Shown here piece after piece: positions 33,230-46,250 of a DNA stretch of 64,000 nucleotides. A program made the position numbers and the translations under genes. Positions within the stretch are counted from its first letter, which is position 1. Each line of letters opens with the position of its first letter. Source of the DNA: Sorex araneus (lineage: Eukaryota > Chordata > Mammalia > Eulipotyphla > Soricidae); contig NC_073302.1 of the NCBI RefSeq assembly GCF_027595985.1, forward strand, positions 10,666,966 through 10,730,965, read 5' to 3'. The notes under the pieces are model-generated. The model was given only the letters and a program-made list of their open reading frames with translations. It was not told the DNA's origin and made no database searches.

Positions 33230-34136
33230 CACTTCTATCACATTTCATCCTGTCTTTGATTTGCTCAAGCGGGCACCAGCATCAGCAACTTTCGCCCGAA
33301 TCAACCTCTTGTCCAACATCTACAAGTTGTTCACTCGAGTCATCCTGAATAGAATAGGCAGAACATTAGACGAAAGACAACAATGCAAGAAAGCCAGATT
33401 CCAAAAAGGATTCAGCACGATTGGCCGTATCCACAAAGTGACCAGGCTCATTGACGTTTTGCGAGAGTTCATGATGCCACTCAAATGTCCATCGATTAAA
33501 AGAAAGCCTTCAATTCTGTTGAGACTAAAGAAGTTATTGAAGCCCTAGCAAAACAGGACATTCAAACTCAGTATATCAAGATCCTCCGCAAGCTTTACTA
33601 TGGATTCACCACCAGGATCTCACCATTCTGATCACCAAAGTGGTCACTGATGTAAAAAGAGAGGTTAGATAGGGTGATACCATTTCACCGAAGCTCTTCG
33701 GTGACACCCTCGAGTACATAATGCCACAACTGGAATGGGAAGGAATGGAAGTGAAGATAGACTGTTGAAAACTACACCATCGATGCTTTGCTGATGACAT
33801 TGTTCCAATAATACCAAACATTACCCAAGTGGCACAAATGTTGGCCTACATAGACCATGAGTATGGAAAGATCGGACTGCAGCATCTCAGCAAAACAATG
33901 TCCATGAAGAACGAACTAGTCCCTGACATTACATTTGCTCTCACTGGAATGAACATCTCCGAATGCAACAGCTATGTGTACCTGGGTCAAGAACTGAACA
34001 TGAAGAACGACATGGCACCAGAACTGCGCAGGAGGAAGATAGCTGCATGGAACGCCTTCAACAGCATCAAAGAGAGGTTAAGATGACGAAAAACCACCGG
34101 TTCCACGCATATCTTTTCGACTCCACCATTCTTCCT
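33230..34136 (+). mobile_element. RTE-clade (nematode-type) fragment, unit B copy
   Basis: 907-bp counterpart of 5667-6571 between the same TSD, tagggagaatt (33219-33229; 34137-34147). The plus strand encodes RT motifs 'NIYKLFTRVILNRIGRTLD' near 33316-33372, 'GDTISPKLF' (after a stop) and 'FADDIV' (33787-33804), then 'ELRRRK' near 34020. The left about 55 bp are the inverted 3' tail (WCPLEQIK on the minus strand). Somewhat better preserved than copy A over the first 250 bp. Identical target, orientation and inversion point show one insertion event copied by the segmental duplication. Confidence 0.88.
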
Positions 34137-35950
34137 TAGGGAGAATTAACATTATCAAAATGGCAATACTGCCCAAAGCACTATACAAATTTAATGTGGT
34201 CCCTATCAGGAGACCCATGACATTTTTCAAAGAAATGAATTTTCCTGAAATTCATATGAAACAATAAACCCCTACGAATAGCTAAAGCAAACCTTGGGGA
34301 AAAAAAGATGGGTGGCATCACCTTCTGAAACTTCAAACTCTACTACAAAGCAGTAGTAATTAAAACAGCATGGTATTGGGATAAAAACAGACCTCCAAAC
34401 CAATGAAACAGAGGTGAATATCCTGTCACAGACCCCAAATGTATTGTCCTGTAATCTTTGAAAAACGGGCGAGAAATATGAAGGGAAACAAGAAAAGCCT
34501 CTTCAACAAGTGGTGCCGGGAAAACTGGATAGCTACTGCAAAAAAAATGAACTCTGACATCTGTCTAATGCCAGACACAGAAGTCAGATCAAAGTGGATT
34601 AAAGACCTCTGTATCAGACATGAATGTATAAGGTTCATAGAAGAAAATGTAGGCAGAACTCTCCATGACATTGAAGCTAAAAGCATCTTTAAGGATGAAA
34701 CAATACTTACCATGCAAGTGGAAGCAAACATAAACAAATGGGACTACATCAAGCTAAGAAGCTTCTGCACTTCAAAAGAAACAGTGACCAAAATACAGAA
34801 AGAGCCCACAGAATGGGAAAGAACATTTACCAATACCCATCAGATAAGACATTAATATCCAGATTATACAAGACACTAGTAGATTGTATAAGAAAAAACC
34901 TCCAACCTTATGAAAAAATAGGGAGAAAAATGAACAAAAATTTCCTCAAAAAAATACAAATGGCCAAAAGACGCATGAAAAAATGCTGCACATAGATAGT
35001 CATCATGGAGATGCAAATCAAAACAACAATGAGAAAAACATGTCACACCACAGAGACCGGCACATATTCAAAAGAAAAAAAAATCCAGTGCTGGTGTAGA
35101 TGTGGGAGAAAAGGGACACTCTTTCACTACTGGTGGGAATGCAGACTGGTCCAAACTTTCTGGAAAACAATATTGACAGTCCTTCAAAAACCAAAAATTG
35201 AGCTTCCATATGACCCTGAAATACCAATTCTGAGAATATATCCTGAGGATGCAAAAAAGCACAGTAGAAATGACATTTGTACCTATATATTAATTGTAGC
35301 AGTGTTCACAGTAGTCAAAATCTGGAAACCACCCAAGTGCCCTAGAACAGATGACTGGTTAAAGAAACTTTGGTCCATCTACACATGGAATACTATGCAG
35401 CTGTTAGGAGAGATTAAGTCATGAAATTTTCTTATAAGTGGATAGACATGGAGAGTATCATGCTAAGTGAAATGAGTCAGAAGAGAGGGACAGAGATAGA
35501 AGGTCTACACTCATTTGTCGAGTATAGATTAATATCACATGAGGCTGACACCCAAGGACAGTAGAAACAAGGGACAGCAGGATTGTCCCATACTTGGAAG
35601 ACTGCTTCATGAGCGGAGGGGAGAAGGGAGATGGAATAGAGAAGGAATCGCTAAAACATGATGGCTGGAGGAAACAGTTGGGATAGAGATGCATGCCGAA
35701 AGTAGATAATGGACCAAACATAATGACCTCTCAGTGTCTGTGTTGCAAGCCATAATGCCCAAAAGTAGAGAGAGAGTATGGGGAATATTGTCTACCATGG
35801 AGTCAGGGGGAGGATGAGAAAGGGGGGTATACCCGGGATATTGGTGGTGGGGAACGGGCACTAGCGGAGGATGGGTGTTTGATCATTGTGAGATTGTAAC
35901 CCAAACATGAAAGCTTGTAAGTATCTCATGGTGATTCAATAAAATTTTTA
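34137..35950 (+). mobile_element. Host L1 of unit B, 3' part
   Basis: ORF2 C-terminal half from '[17 protein letters not shown]' through 'SDICLMPDTEVRSKWIKDL', '[13 protein letters not shown]' and '[14 protein letters not shown]' to the 3'UTR end gtgattcaataaaattt. Counterpart of 6572-8393. The longest frame (34439-34855) is 138 codons; no functional ORF2. Confidence 0.88.
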
Positions 35951-37280
35951 AAAAATGAGTTTCCAATTGACCAAGTAATAACATGTCTAGGAATGCACAC
36001 TGAGGGTCCAAAAACATACAACAGAAACACCATGTGCACTTCTATGGTAGTTACAATACAATTCAAAATAGCCAGAATATAGAAATAACCTGAATTCCCC
36101 AAAACATACTACTGGATAAAGAAACAGTGGTGGTACATGTACACAATGGGATACTGAGAATTGGTTAGAAAAAATGAAGTCATGAAACTTGAATATAAAT
36201 TGATGGACATGCAAAGAATCGTGTTGCAACATGAGTCTGAAAGAGAGGGACAGAAGTCATGAAATTTCTTTATAAATGGATAGACATGGAGAGGATCATG
36301 CTAAGTGAAATGAGTCAGAAAGAGAGGGACAGACATAGAAGGACTGCACTCACTTATGGAGTATAGAATAACAACACATGAGGCTGACACCCAAGGACAG
36401 TAGATACAAGGGCCAGGAGGATTGCCCCATAGCTGGAAGATTGTTTCATGAGCGGAGGGGAGAAGGCAGATGGAATAGAGAAGGGATCACTAAGAAAATG
36501 ATAGCTGGAGGAACCAGTTGGGATGGGATTGCATGCTGAAAGTAGATAATAGAACAAACATGATGACTTCTCAGTGTCTATGTTGAAAGCCACAATGCGC
36601 AAAAGGTAGAGAGAGAGTATGTGGAATATTGTCTGCCATGGAGGCAGGGGGAAGGTGCGAATGCAGGGTTATTCCCAGGATATCAGTGGTGGGAAATGTG
36701 CACTGATGGAGGGATGGGTGTTTGATCATTGTGAGAATGTAACCCAAACATGAAAGCTTGTAACTATATCATGGTGATTCAATAAAATTAAAAAAGAGAA
36801 AAAGAGAGGGACAGACATAGAATGATCGCATTCATTTGTGGAATACAGAAAATAAAGTAGTATGAGACTAATATCTAAGGCAGGTACAAACCGGGGCCAG
36901 GAGGACTGGTTAATGGTTGGAAGCTTGCCACAAGAGGGAGTGGTGGGACAAAAGACAGTTGGGATAGAGAAAGGATCAGTATGACAATAATTGTTGAAAA
37001 TGATCACTCTGAACAAGAATCAAAACTTCAAAAGTACGTAAATGGACATAAATGATGGTCTTTCAATATCTGCATTGCAAAATATAACGCCCAAAAGGAA
37101 ATAGAGTAGAAAAGACATAATAGAGAAGAAAAGTGCCTGCCATAGAGGCATGCAGGGAGGGGGGTGGGATGGGGACATCTGGCTGGAAAGTGAAATCTTG
37201 TTTAGGTGTGGGGATGGAACATTGTCACATTGAATCATAAACAAATTTGTAACTGTGTATCTCACTGAGATTCAATTTTT
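35951..37280 (+). mobile_element. Older L1 3' part, unit B, interrupted
   Basis: Counterpart of 8394-9548 but with its full 3'UTR, ending ctcactgagattcaattttt at about 37280. The nested L1 end at 36255-36800 has TSD aaagagagggacaga (36240-36254; 36801-36815). The complete 3'UTR is also present, reversed, in arm C from 62535, so its shortening in unit A is a deletion. Confidence 0.85.
36255..36800 (+). mobile_element. Nested L1 3' end, unit B copy
   Basis: Same insertion as 8693-9227, here with a perfect 15-bp TSD. The 3'UTR ends ggtgattcaataaaattaaa. Confidence 0.87.
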
Positions 37281-40200
37281 AAAAATGTAATTTGATATAA
37301 TTAGTCATTCCACGAAATTTTCTCGACAGTCGTTGCTATGCAAATAAAATAAAACAAAGATTTGAGCTAAGTGAAATCCTTTCTCTCTATTATCGTCCTC
37401 TTTTCATGAAAACAACTGAAAGAAATAAAATAAATAGCATCAAGTAAGAGGCATCAGTGCTGAGAACTCAGTGGACCTTCTCTCTGGACCAAACCAGCCA
37501 CAATTGAGAATCTGGCATCCAAGTACTGCTCCTGATGTCTCCAGATAGTGCGACCTGATAGGGGGAGTGAGGAGGAAGTTAATTTTATAACTTCTGCCAA
37601 ATTGCATTATTTTAGCAGGTATAATAAAGAAGTTTCTTTTACACTGAAGATCATATTCACGTATCATAACAACTAGGGAAGGGGTAGTTGAAGAAAGTAC
37701 GTTGAAGGGAAACTTGAGAAGGATCATATACTTAGAACCTTTCTGAGCAGTGTGGATGATGCTCCTATCTGCCTCTGAGAAATAACGTGTGTTTGTATTG
37801 TTAACTAGGGTGAGGATATTATCGTGCTGATGATTTCCTGAATGTTGTGTCACATAGCTGTGCTGCTGTGTGAGGAGAGTGTAAGTAACTCAAAAGTTAA
37901 CAAATGAAGAACATGTTTATCAGTTGGCAGCTCCATTAATCACTATCAATTCTGACAATAGCAGTGACTAAGCTATTGAGTGATCTTTTACTAATAGATG
38001 CAAAATTTATTAGCGCATTAGACATGTATTGTGCGCCTGTGTTTCTGAGCTTTCATGATCTAATAAAACAGTAATAAAATATTTATAATGAAAGAAATCA
38101 TTATCTTAAGCATACTTCCCTCAGCCTTGTTTCAAGGCTGAGAGAAGTTAATTTACTTATTTAAGGTCAACTAGTGGTGTCAGGTAGAGTCCCACAACCA
38201 GCCCTATCAGACCTGTTCATTGTCTTCATTTATGCTTAGAAACATCTCAGCCATTCCTGTGTTCAGCAGGCCAGAGCAGGCAGTTCTATTCCAGGGACCC
38301 TTGATACTTGCAAAACACTCTTAGGTGGCCTGAGCAGCTCTGCTCAACCACCTCCCAAAGGACTAAATGGACTGTGGCAATTACCTTCCTTTCTTTAACC
38401 AGGAGCTCAGGGACTTTGACTTATTCTTCTATGAGGTTTATAAAATGGTTTCTTGTTGACTTGTAGGTGAAGGACAGACACAGAAAGCTCAAGAGATTAT
38501 GGGCTCATGGAAGTCTCCATCCCACTGTTTTGTTTCCTCTAAGTACTGCAGACGCTGACAACATACAATCTGGATGAGAAGGCTCTTTACCGACCAAGAA
38601 TGAAGATATCAGAGTGAGCAAATAATAGTAGGGCAGAAAGTTCTGTCTCTGTGTGCATAGAAGGATGTACATGCATCCCATGTGCATGTGCTGTGTGATG
38701 ATTTCTTGCTTGTGTAAAATGATAAAATGTGTGTTTCCTCAACAGGTGTCTCTCTCTATGCGATATCTCTGATGATGCAGTCAGAGAAAACATACATAGA
38801 GGGGCTTTAAGATAGGATAAGAGATAAGATATTTGTCCTGCAGACACCTGGTTCAATTCCCAGCATGGTCTAATGGTTCTCAGACACCACCTTGAGGGAC
38901 TCCTAATCACAGAGCACATAATAAACTCTCAATTCCATAATTGTGGCTAAAAACAAAATCTTCATTTTTTCACTGAACAATCATCAGATACATCACCAAT
39001 GTCCCCATTTCCATTCTTCCAATCACACTCCAGTATGCATATAGAGAAGACACCTTTCTTCTCTCTTTCTCTCTCTCTATCTTTCTCTCTTTCTCCCTCT
39101 TTCCTTTTGTGTATAATAGTTTACAGACAAGTACTGAATAATTAGCATTTAGATCCCTTTTCCTTCTTTCAGCAATATGTTCTTTCCACAGTGATCATTT
39201 CCAATTGTCATTGTCTAGTGGTCACCTCTCTATCCTAACTGCCCTCTTCCTCCAACTTCTGGCAATTTTCCAACCATGGACCAGTCTTCCTGACCCTTAT
39301 TTCTACTGTAAATGAGTCAGAAGGAAGGTACAGACACAAAGTGATTGCGGTCATTTTGCGATATATTAAACAGAGTGTGAGACTAATATTCAAAAATAAT
39401 TTTAAAGAAACAGAGAGACTGGAAGAAAAGTCAAGTTCTAAACAAAAGCTATAAATGAAACTACATGTGATATAAAGATTCTTTTCCCTAAGATCAGTGC
39501 ACAAAGCAACAGAAATGTCCTAGGAAGCAAGTGCAGAGAACTCTGAGTGTGATTTGGACCATCATTACCAAATATCTAGCCTGCCCTTGAACAATCTCTT
39601 CCACATTCTCAACTTGTAAACAGGTATCAAAGTTCAGCCATGGAAATACTGAGTCTGAGAGACATACATATGCTCACCAGTCAGGTGGAGAAATTTCCTG
39701 AGTTTACCCATGGTCAGCATGGGGGAGTTTTGAAATCCTAACTCGGTGCTGTGGAGATGTGTTATCTTTGCCTTCCTTTATGTCTCCTATGTTATCTCTG
39801 AGTGTCATCCAAGATCTCTGTATTTATTAGTTATTAATGATGTCCAATCTTGGCAGCATATATCTGATGGTATCTGTGAGTAAATGGGACCCATCTTTAT
39901 ACCCACAGACACTTAGGAGTCCTTTAATAATGGCCACATTACTGCATTGACCAGGCAGGATTGGATGCATTTCTTACTCTAGGTAAGTATGCAAACTTGT
40001 TCCTTTGATTCCAGTATCTCAAAGGTCAGAAATGGTCTAATGCACAGTCTGGACCTGCTATGTTTGTCTCTTATATTCAGTTTCCACTAGTAGAGAAAGA
40101 GTGACATGGTCTTGATCACAATGTTATATTGAGATTTTTAAATTGAAAAGTATTCACTAATTATTAAGCACAGTGTTTAGCAAATAATCAGTGTTCAGTC

Positions 40201-41191
40201 TCAGGACAGATTATAATAATCTTTCCTCGAACTAAATGTTTTTGTTATAAATCTCCAATGTTCATAAATCTCCAAATTCTGGAAAAATACTTACAGAAGG
40301 CTTATCAAATAAGCCTGTCTAAACAGGTATTTCAACATCTTTGTGAACATGGTCTGATCCTCTTTTCCTGGGTGCAGAGCTACAATAATCAAAAGTTAAA
40401 TATGGGGCCGGAGTGATAGCACAGCAGGTAAGGCGTTTACCTTGCATGCCGCCAACCCGGGTTCGATACCTGGCATCCCATATGGTCCTCCAAGCACCGC
40501 CAGGAGTAATTCCTGAGTGCAAAGCCAGGAGTAACCCCTGAGCATCGCTGGGTGTGACCCAAAAAGCAAAAAAAAAAAAAAACCCAAAAAACCAAAAGTT
40601 AAATCCTATGAAAAGCAAGGCCTTCTGTTTGTTATAGTTTCTAAGTTTATTGTGGTGTATCCACACATAATCATCCACAATCCACCTTAGAGAACATGGA
40701 GAGATAGAACCAGTGTCACTGAGCTGTTCAGTCTCTAAGAAAAACTTGCCATTATTCACCTTCGAGAATTGAGAGAGATAGCACCAGTGCCCCTGAGCAG
40801 TTCAGTCTCTAAGTAAAACTGGCCATCCTGCTATCTACCTTGAATACAAAGAAAAGAAAAGATTTTCTCCTTCAAGTATGTTGGAGTGATGTCACTTAGC
40901 ATGTCAGGACATGCTAAAAAATGAGGAGTAGAGAGCTATTGTGTTGTAATTAAGAGACAAATTCTGGTTAGATACATGTTGTCATTCCTTTCTCCATTAC
41001 CTGTAGCAAGGATGGAATTTTGCACACTTAGATATTATGACTTTGTACACTCCATCAATACTGAGACTTTGCACTGCTTCTTTACTCTTGTGTATAGCAC
41101 TTTCTATAGTGCTTTGTACAGAGCATGAATTAAGCTGTTGTTCAAAGCATTTTTGCATATTAAGAAAATATCTAAAAGTAGACTATAAACT
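37281..41191. other. Gene-free OR upstream region, copy B
   Basis: Nearly colinear with 9549-12938, plus about 310 bp near the start that unit A lost, and one B-only SINE (40402-40592). CT-rich tract at 39056-39115. A 137-codon minus-strand frame (37440-37853) resembles no family I know and is not conserved in length. Arm C keeps only the ends of this region. The promoter and 5' exon of OR-B should be here but were not identified. Confidence 0.6.
40402..40592 (+). mobile_element. Young tRNA-derived SINE, unit B only
   Basis: Near full-length SINE: ggggccggagtgatagcaca (A box), cccgggttcgatacc (B box), ending ctgggtgtgacccaaaaagc and an A-run. Perfect 12-bp TSD caaaagttaaat at 40390-40401 and 40593-40604. 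The empty site is in unit A near 12319-12332. Inserted after the A/B duplication, about 1 kb upstream of OR-B. Confidence 0.95.
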
Positions 41192-41466
41192 GAACATGAA
41201 GGCCACTCAATACCTCTATTGCAAACTACAACACCCAAAAGGAGAGAGAATAAAAGAAAATGCCCTGCAGCAGAGGCAGGGTGGGATGGTGTGGGATGGG
41301 GTGTGGGTCGTGAAAGGGATACTGAGATCATTGGTGTAGGTGAATGGCCACTGGTGGAGGGATGGGTGAACGATAGATGTATGACTGAAATGCAAACACA
41401 AAAATTCATAAATTTGTAAATGTACATCACAGTGATTCTCTAATAAAAAAGCTTTTTTTAAAAAAG
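41192..41466 (+). mobile_element. L1 3'UTR fragment upstream of OR-B
   Basis: Counterpart of 12939-13210 and 61598-61866: cctctattgcaaactacaac through the G-rich stretch to cacagtgattctctaataaa. Ancestral to all three OR loci. Confidence 0.88.
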
Positions 41467-41629
41467 AAGAAAATATCATAAAATTGTGACGATGTGATGA
41501 TTTATTAGAACCTGAATGGTACGTGGTTACTCATGCCTACATACATGTGAGTTGTGAACAAAGTCTAGTTAAAAAAACAACACTTTCATATAAAAATTGG
41601 GTTACTATATTATGGTTCTTCTGGCTCTG

Positions 41630-41655
41630 AACATTTCCCTCTATTTAACTTCCAG
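41630..41655 (+). promoter_or_regulatory. Candidate splice acceptor of the OR-B coding exon
   Basis: ctctatttaacttccag with AG at 41654-41655, 16 bp before the ATG, the same position as in copy A. Basis: sequence pattern plus the usual OR gene structure. Confidence 0.6.
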
Positions 41656-41671
41656 AGAATAAAGGACCATT

Positions 41672-42616
41672 ATGAAGAAACAGAATGAGACCAGAGTTTC
41701 TGAATTCCTCCTCCAGGGTCTCCCTATACCACCAGAACAACAGGGCTGGTTCTTGACACTCTTCCTGGTCATATACCTGACCACCGTACTGGGGAACCTG
41801 CTCATTATCCTGCTCATCAGGATAGACTCTCGCCTCCACACACCCATGTACTTCTTCCTCAGTGCCTTGGCCTTCAACGACGTGTGTTTATCATCTGTCA
41901 CAGTTCCCAAGATGTTGGTGGACATGCAGAGTAATCACAAGTCCATCCCCTACTCAGGGTGCAATTCTCAGGTATATTTTTTAATATTTTTTGTTTCTAG
42001 CGACAATTTCCTTCTTGCAGTGATGGCCTATGACAGGTATGTAGCCATCTGTCAGCCACTCCACTACACCATGATCATGAGGCAGGCACGGTGTATCTCA
42101 TTAGTAGCTTGGACCTGGACCATCAATTTTTTACATGCACTGCTGCACACCCTCCTCTTGACCCGAGTGTCCTTCTGTGGTGATATTATCATCCCGCACT
42201 TCTTCTGTGAACTCACTGCATTGCTGGAGGTAAGCTGCTCAGACACTTCACTCAATAACCTGGTCATATTCATTGAGGGAGGAATGATTGTATGTATTCC
42301 ATTCACTTTTATCATGGGATCTTATATCTGCATATGGGCCACTGTCCTGAAAAATCCTTCTGCTAAGAAATTCTTCAAAGTCCTTTCTACGTGTGGTTCC
42401 CATCTCCTCGTTGTGGCTTTATTCTATGGAACCATTGCAGAAGTGTACTTCTTTTCTTCGCCAGCCATGTCTGGTAGTAAAGAAATAGCTGCTTCTGTGA
42501 TGTATATGATAATCACTCCCATGCTGAACCCTTTCATCTACTCTCTGAGAAACAGAGATATAAAACAAGCACTAAAGTTGCTTGCTAATAAAATGATGTT
42601 CATTAAGTCCAAATGA
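41672..42616 (+). CDS. Olfactory receptor, family 1 (OR1J-like), copy B, intact
   Basis: 314-residue seven-transmembrane odorant receptor, uninterrupted, starting at the ATG of MKKQNETRV and ending KSK-stop. Landmarks as in copy A: NET glycosylation site at 5-7, GN at 41-42, C97, MAYDRYVAIC at 118-127, KVLSTCGSHL at 236-245, PMLNPFIY at 283-290. Unlike copy A it keeps the OR-typical PMYFFLS (58-64) and SLRN (291-294). My alignment finds 21 differences from copy A, several in TM4, TM5 and the second extracellular loop (148, 150, 155, 164, 183, 206, 208), where odorant specificity is often set. So A and B may detect different ligands. Family-level assignment is from recalled OR1J patterns; no symbol is given. 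Confidence 0.94.
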   Translation: MKKQNETRVSEFLLQGLPIPPEQQGWFLTLFLVIYLTTVLGNLLIILLIRIDSRLHTPMYFFLSALAFNDVCLSSVTVPKMLVDMQSNHKSIPYSGCNSQVYFLIFFVSSDNFLLAVMAYDRYVAICQPLHYTMIMRQARCISLVAWTWTINFLHALLHTLLLTRVSFCGDIIIPHFFCELTALLEVSCSDTSLNNLVIFIEGGMIVCIPFTFIMGSYICIWATVLKNPSAKKFFKVLSTCGSHLLVVALFYGTIAEVYFFSSPAMSGSKEIAASVMYMIITPMLNPFIYSLRNRDIKQALKLLANKMMFIKSK

Positions 42617-43404
42617 TATAAAATGCATGCATATACAAAAGAATAAGGAAGCTTTTATACAAGAATATAAGTTCTGAGAGCTCCGATAAACCTGTTTACA
42701 AGGACACACATCTCAGCGGGGTTGGTATTCTCATGTCCCACTCTGCTGACATAAAACAGGTTTACCTGTTTATTACCCAGACTGACAGCTAAAGAGATTG
42801 TTGACGATAGAAAGACTTACAGAAATTATGTTTTCAATTTTACATTATTCTGAATTTCCATTATAAAATTGTAACGTTTGATTTGCATTTCCTCTTAAGC
42901 ATGTATTTATACCCTTCCTCAGAATCTCGGGATTGTCATCAGATACCTTTTTATCAGTTTATCCCCACCCAAGAATAACTGAGATTCCCCATCTACCCAG
43001 AACTCTAGGTAGCCCTACAATAATTGTAATGTTTGGTATAAATCCACATTTTATTATATAATTTTCAGGACCCAATTTTGAAAACTTTCTGTTTCTATAA
43101 TATTTCAGGTACTTCTTCAAATTAATTCTCACAGCAGTATCATAAATGTTTTCTGTCTTGACCCAGGTGGCTACTTAATGTATGCACTACATGATTAGAA
43201 ATTAAACTTGATATGCTTTTTAGGTTTATGCACTTTCTTTATAATCTGATACAACAGTATAAAGATGATTAGGAAGGAATTACAGCAATCCATAACTTTC
43301 TGATTGAAAGGTTATTATGAAATATATACATACATATATGCAAATTACATAAGTAATGGAACTTTTGTATGTTATGATAGACATATGTGACATGTAAAAT
43401 ATAA
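42617..43404. other. OR-B 3' flank
   Basis: Colinear with 14363-15146; AT-rich, no gene or clear repeat. Probably holds the receptor 3'UTR. Confidence 0.5.
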
Positions 43405-43800
43405 AAATCATCGTCATCATCATCATTATCATCCCGTTGATTGTCGATTGTCTCCAGTGGTCTAAGTAACGTCTCCATTTGTCCTAGCCCTGAGATTTTA
43501 GAAGCCTCTCTTTACTCGTCCTTCTCAACAGTGCCGCATCAAAGGCTCTTTCAGAGTCAGGGGAATGAGACCCATCATTTTTACTGGTTTGGGCATATGA
43601 ATAAGTCATGGGGAGCTTGCCAGGCTCTCGCATGCGGGCAGGAAATTCTCAGTAGCTTGCCACGTTTTCGAGTGGGAGAACTTGGCTATAAGATGCCACA
43701 TGCTTCTGGAAGCTTGGTTTTATAGTCTCTGGATGTTGGCCATTGATGGGATTACATGGTTTCGGGGGAAGTTTCTGGGTGTGACTGCCTAACTAGTGGA
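43405..43800 (-). mobile_element. RTE-tailed element with (GAT)n end, unit B
   Basis: Counterpart of 15147-15540. On the minus strand the end reads LLRPLETIDNQRDDN followed by a run of D codons from the GAT repeat, resembling the RTE C-terminal pattern. Lies 0.8 kb downstream of OR-B. Confidence 0.72.
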
Positions 43801-43919
43801 ATTTAGCTTTTATAAAATGGAATCAAAGATGGTTAGAAGATTTTCAGTTAGGAAAAACAGTGGAGGAGCACTGTACCAAAACTCATACTTAATTGCATGC
43901 GTTAAAATTTTTTCTATTA

Positions 43920-46200
43920 TATACTTAGTGTACTATTGAACTAAAATAGTTATATCTAAAAGTATTCTCTGAAGACATATTTAAACACTGAAGTTACATC
44001 TCCACATTTCTCCACGAATACTACTAATAGTATCTCATCCAAGAGCACATGATTTCAATACTGACCTTTATTTTATGTTTTATGAGATAAAATAATGCAC
44101 ACAAATAAATTGTAGACACATATGTGAGTATATTTATGCATAAAAATGTAAAGACATAAATAACAGGTCTATATATCATTTATACATGAATAAAAAATGA
44201 ATCCCATGGTAAGGTGACCAAATGTTTTCATTTATCATACTTGATTGCTTTTCTTTACTTACTGAAAACTGCCGAATTTCCCTTTCATACTATGTCATTT
44301 AAACCAAAGTTCTCTCTCTTCTTGCATCACTATCAAATGTTAATAGGGACACCCTTCCAAATCCACCACTCCAAACTATGCTAGTTTACACAAATGTGAG
44401 TAATAATTAAGACTATGGCCTGAGTTACCAAAGCCACTCTGAGCTTTTCAGAATCAATTCTGCAAGAATGATTAAGGACAAATTTTTGATGGACATGTAC
44501 GGGACAAAACAGTGTAATGATGCTATATGCACTAGTAACGAATATAACGATACAATATAGTCTAGAGTGAAAACAGATTAATGAAAAATTCCTTATTTAT
44601 GACATTTTAACAACACTTAGATCTCTAAAAGAGCTCCTAGGAGCACAACAATCACAAAACAATGTGATTTTAAATGTGTTTCTCTCTGTTCAGAGCAATG
44701 TTCCGGTGAGTGGAGTGCTTGGTTTGCATGCATCTGACCTGGGTTTGATTCCCAGACAGACTACAATATCCCAAACACTACCTGGAATTATCACAATGCA
44801 CAGAGTCGAGAGTAAGTCTTTACCATAGCTGGGTGTACCAAAACCAAACAGAGTGAAGGAGAGAGTAAGAGAGAGGCAAGCCATATTCTATTTTCAACAA
44901 ACAAACAACAGTTCTATTAAAAATTATAGACTAGGTGAAAGGTGAAAGGTGAAAACTGAAAGATCCACAAAGTGAATGATAATGACAGAAAAGCCAAAGA
45001 AGCTACACCATAAGATAGACTTTCAGTACAATATGGTAGCAAGAGAAATTTATGAAAACCAGGTAATTATAAATATGGAAATTCATCAACATATACTTTA
45101 TTAAAATATATGTAACCGTTATAGGAACACGAAATTAAGTAAACAATTATTGACCTACGTTGAGAGTAATATTTATTCCATTACAAAAATAGAAAGTTTT
45201 AAATGAATTTACAACAACGGATGAATGATCTATAAGAAACTTAACAAGAAAATAATGGTCTTACTAGTGCATTAAAGAGATCTTAATAATATATGGATAG
45301 ACTATTAAGACAGAACATTTCTTTAAAAAAATGGTACTTTGGTGGTGGGCTAGGCATGATAAACTTTTATCTGAAATAATGTCAGGTAAGCATATAGGAG
45401 TTTATTCTCTTTCTACCAAGGTTATGTCAATAAGTTTGTTATTGTCTGGTATAAGTCTGGTCCCAACAGACTAAGGACCAGACTGGTAGTACAGCTGATT
45501 AGGTGCTTGCCTTCATGCAGCTGAGCTGGGTTCAATGCCCAGCACTCCAAATGGTCCACTGAGTACCAACAAGATTGATTCCTGAGCCCTCAGCCTAGGA
45601 TTAACCCCTAAACATTACTGGTGCGTCCCCCAAATGAAAACAAATATAAACAACTGGTTGGCATAAGAGATAAGAGAGAGGGATAAGCACTTCCTTTGCA
45701 GATAACTGACCCAGGTTTGATCCCTGGCCCACATATGATCTCTGAAGTACCACCAGGGGACACTCCAGAGCACAGATTCAAGAGTAGGCCTGGAGCATCA
45801 CCTAGTGTGGCCAATTCCATGAGCACAAAAGTAAGCAACAGAATACACTGTCTTTTCATGGGTTAATGGAATAGTCACCAAGATAAAGCCTATGATGGGA
45901 CACAAAACAATTCTCAATACAATTAAGAAAAGTGGAATTCAATCAGATAAATTTTCTGTACTTATGAAACCATGAATCAATCATAAAAGGTTGGTTAATA
46001 GATCAAAATTGTGGAGATAATATAACATGGTCCTGAACATGTATTGACTTGATTAAAATATAATGAGAACTTAAAAATATGCAAAAGCAAAGGAAAGTGA
46101 AGGGATTGTGTCCTTAATATCTTGGCAAAATTTCCTAGGTACATGATAAGGACTGGGAGGGCCTCTTCCACAAATGGGAAAACAGTATGGTTGCATTTAA
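43920..46200 (+). repeat. Inverted repeat arm 1, inner part, unit B
   Basis: Counterpart of 16430-18700, reverse complement of about 54850-57338. Contains the old SINEs at 44690-44884, 45477-45640 and 45660-45810; otherwise nothing recognisable. Interrupted at 46251 by the large B-only L1, after which the arm continues at 50461-50907. Confidence 0.8.
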
Positions 46201-46250
46201 AAAAATTAAAAAGAATATGAATCCCTCTCTACCATGCAGATAATTACCTT

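Noticed and set aside
33230..34136. Two independent RTE insertions into two L1 copies
   Set aside because: Same target base, same inversion point, same end and continuous A/B alignment on both sides make one insertion followed by duplication far simpler.
37440..37853. 137-codon minus-strand frame in the OR-B upstream region
   Set aside because: Only the first about 30 residues agree with the unit A frame (9435-9812); the rest is interrupted or different and no family is recognised.
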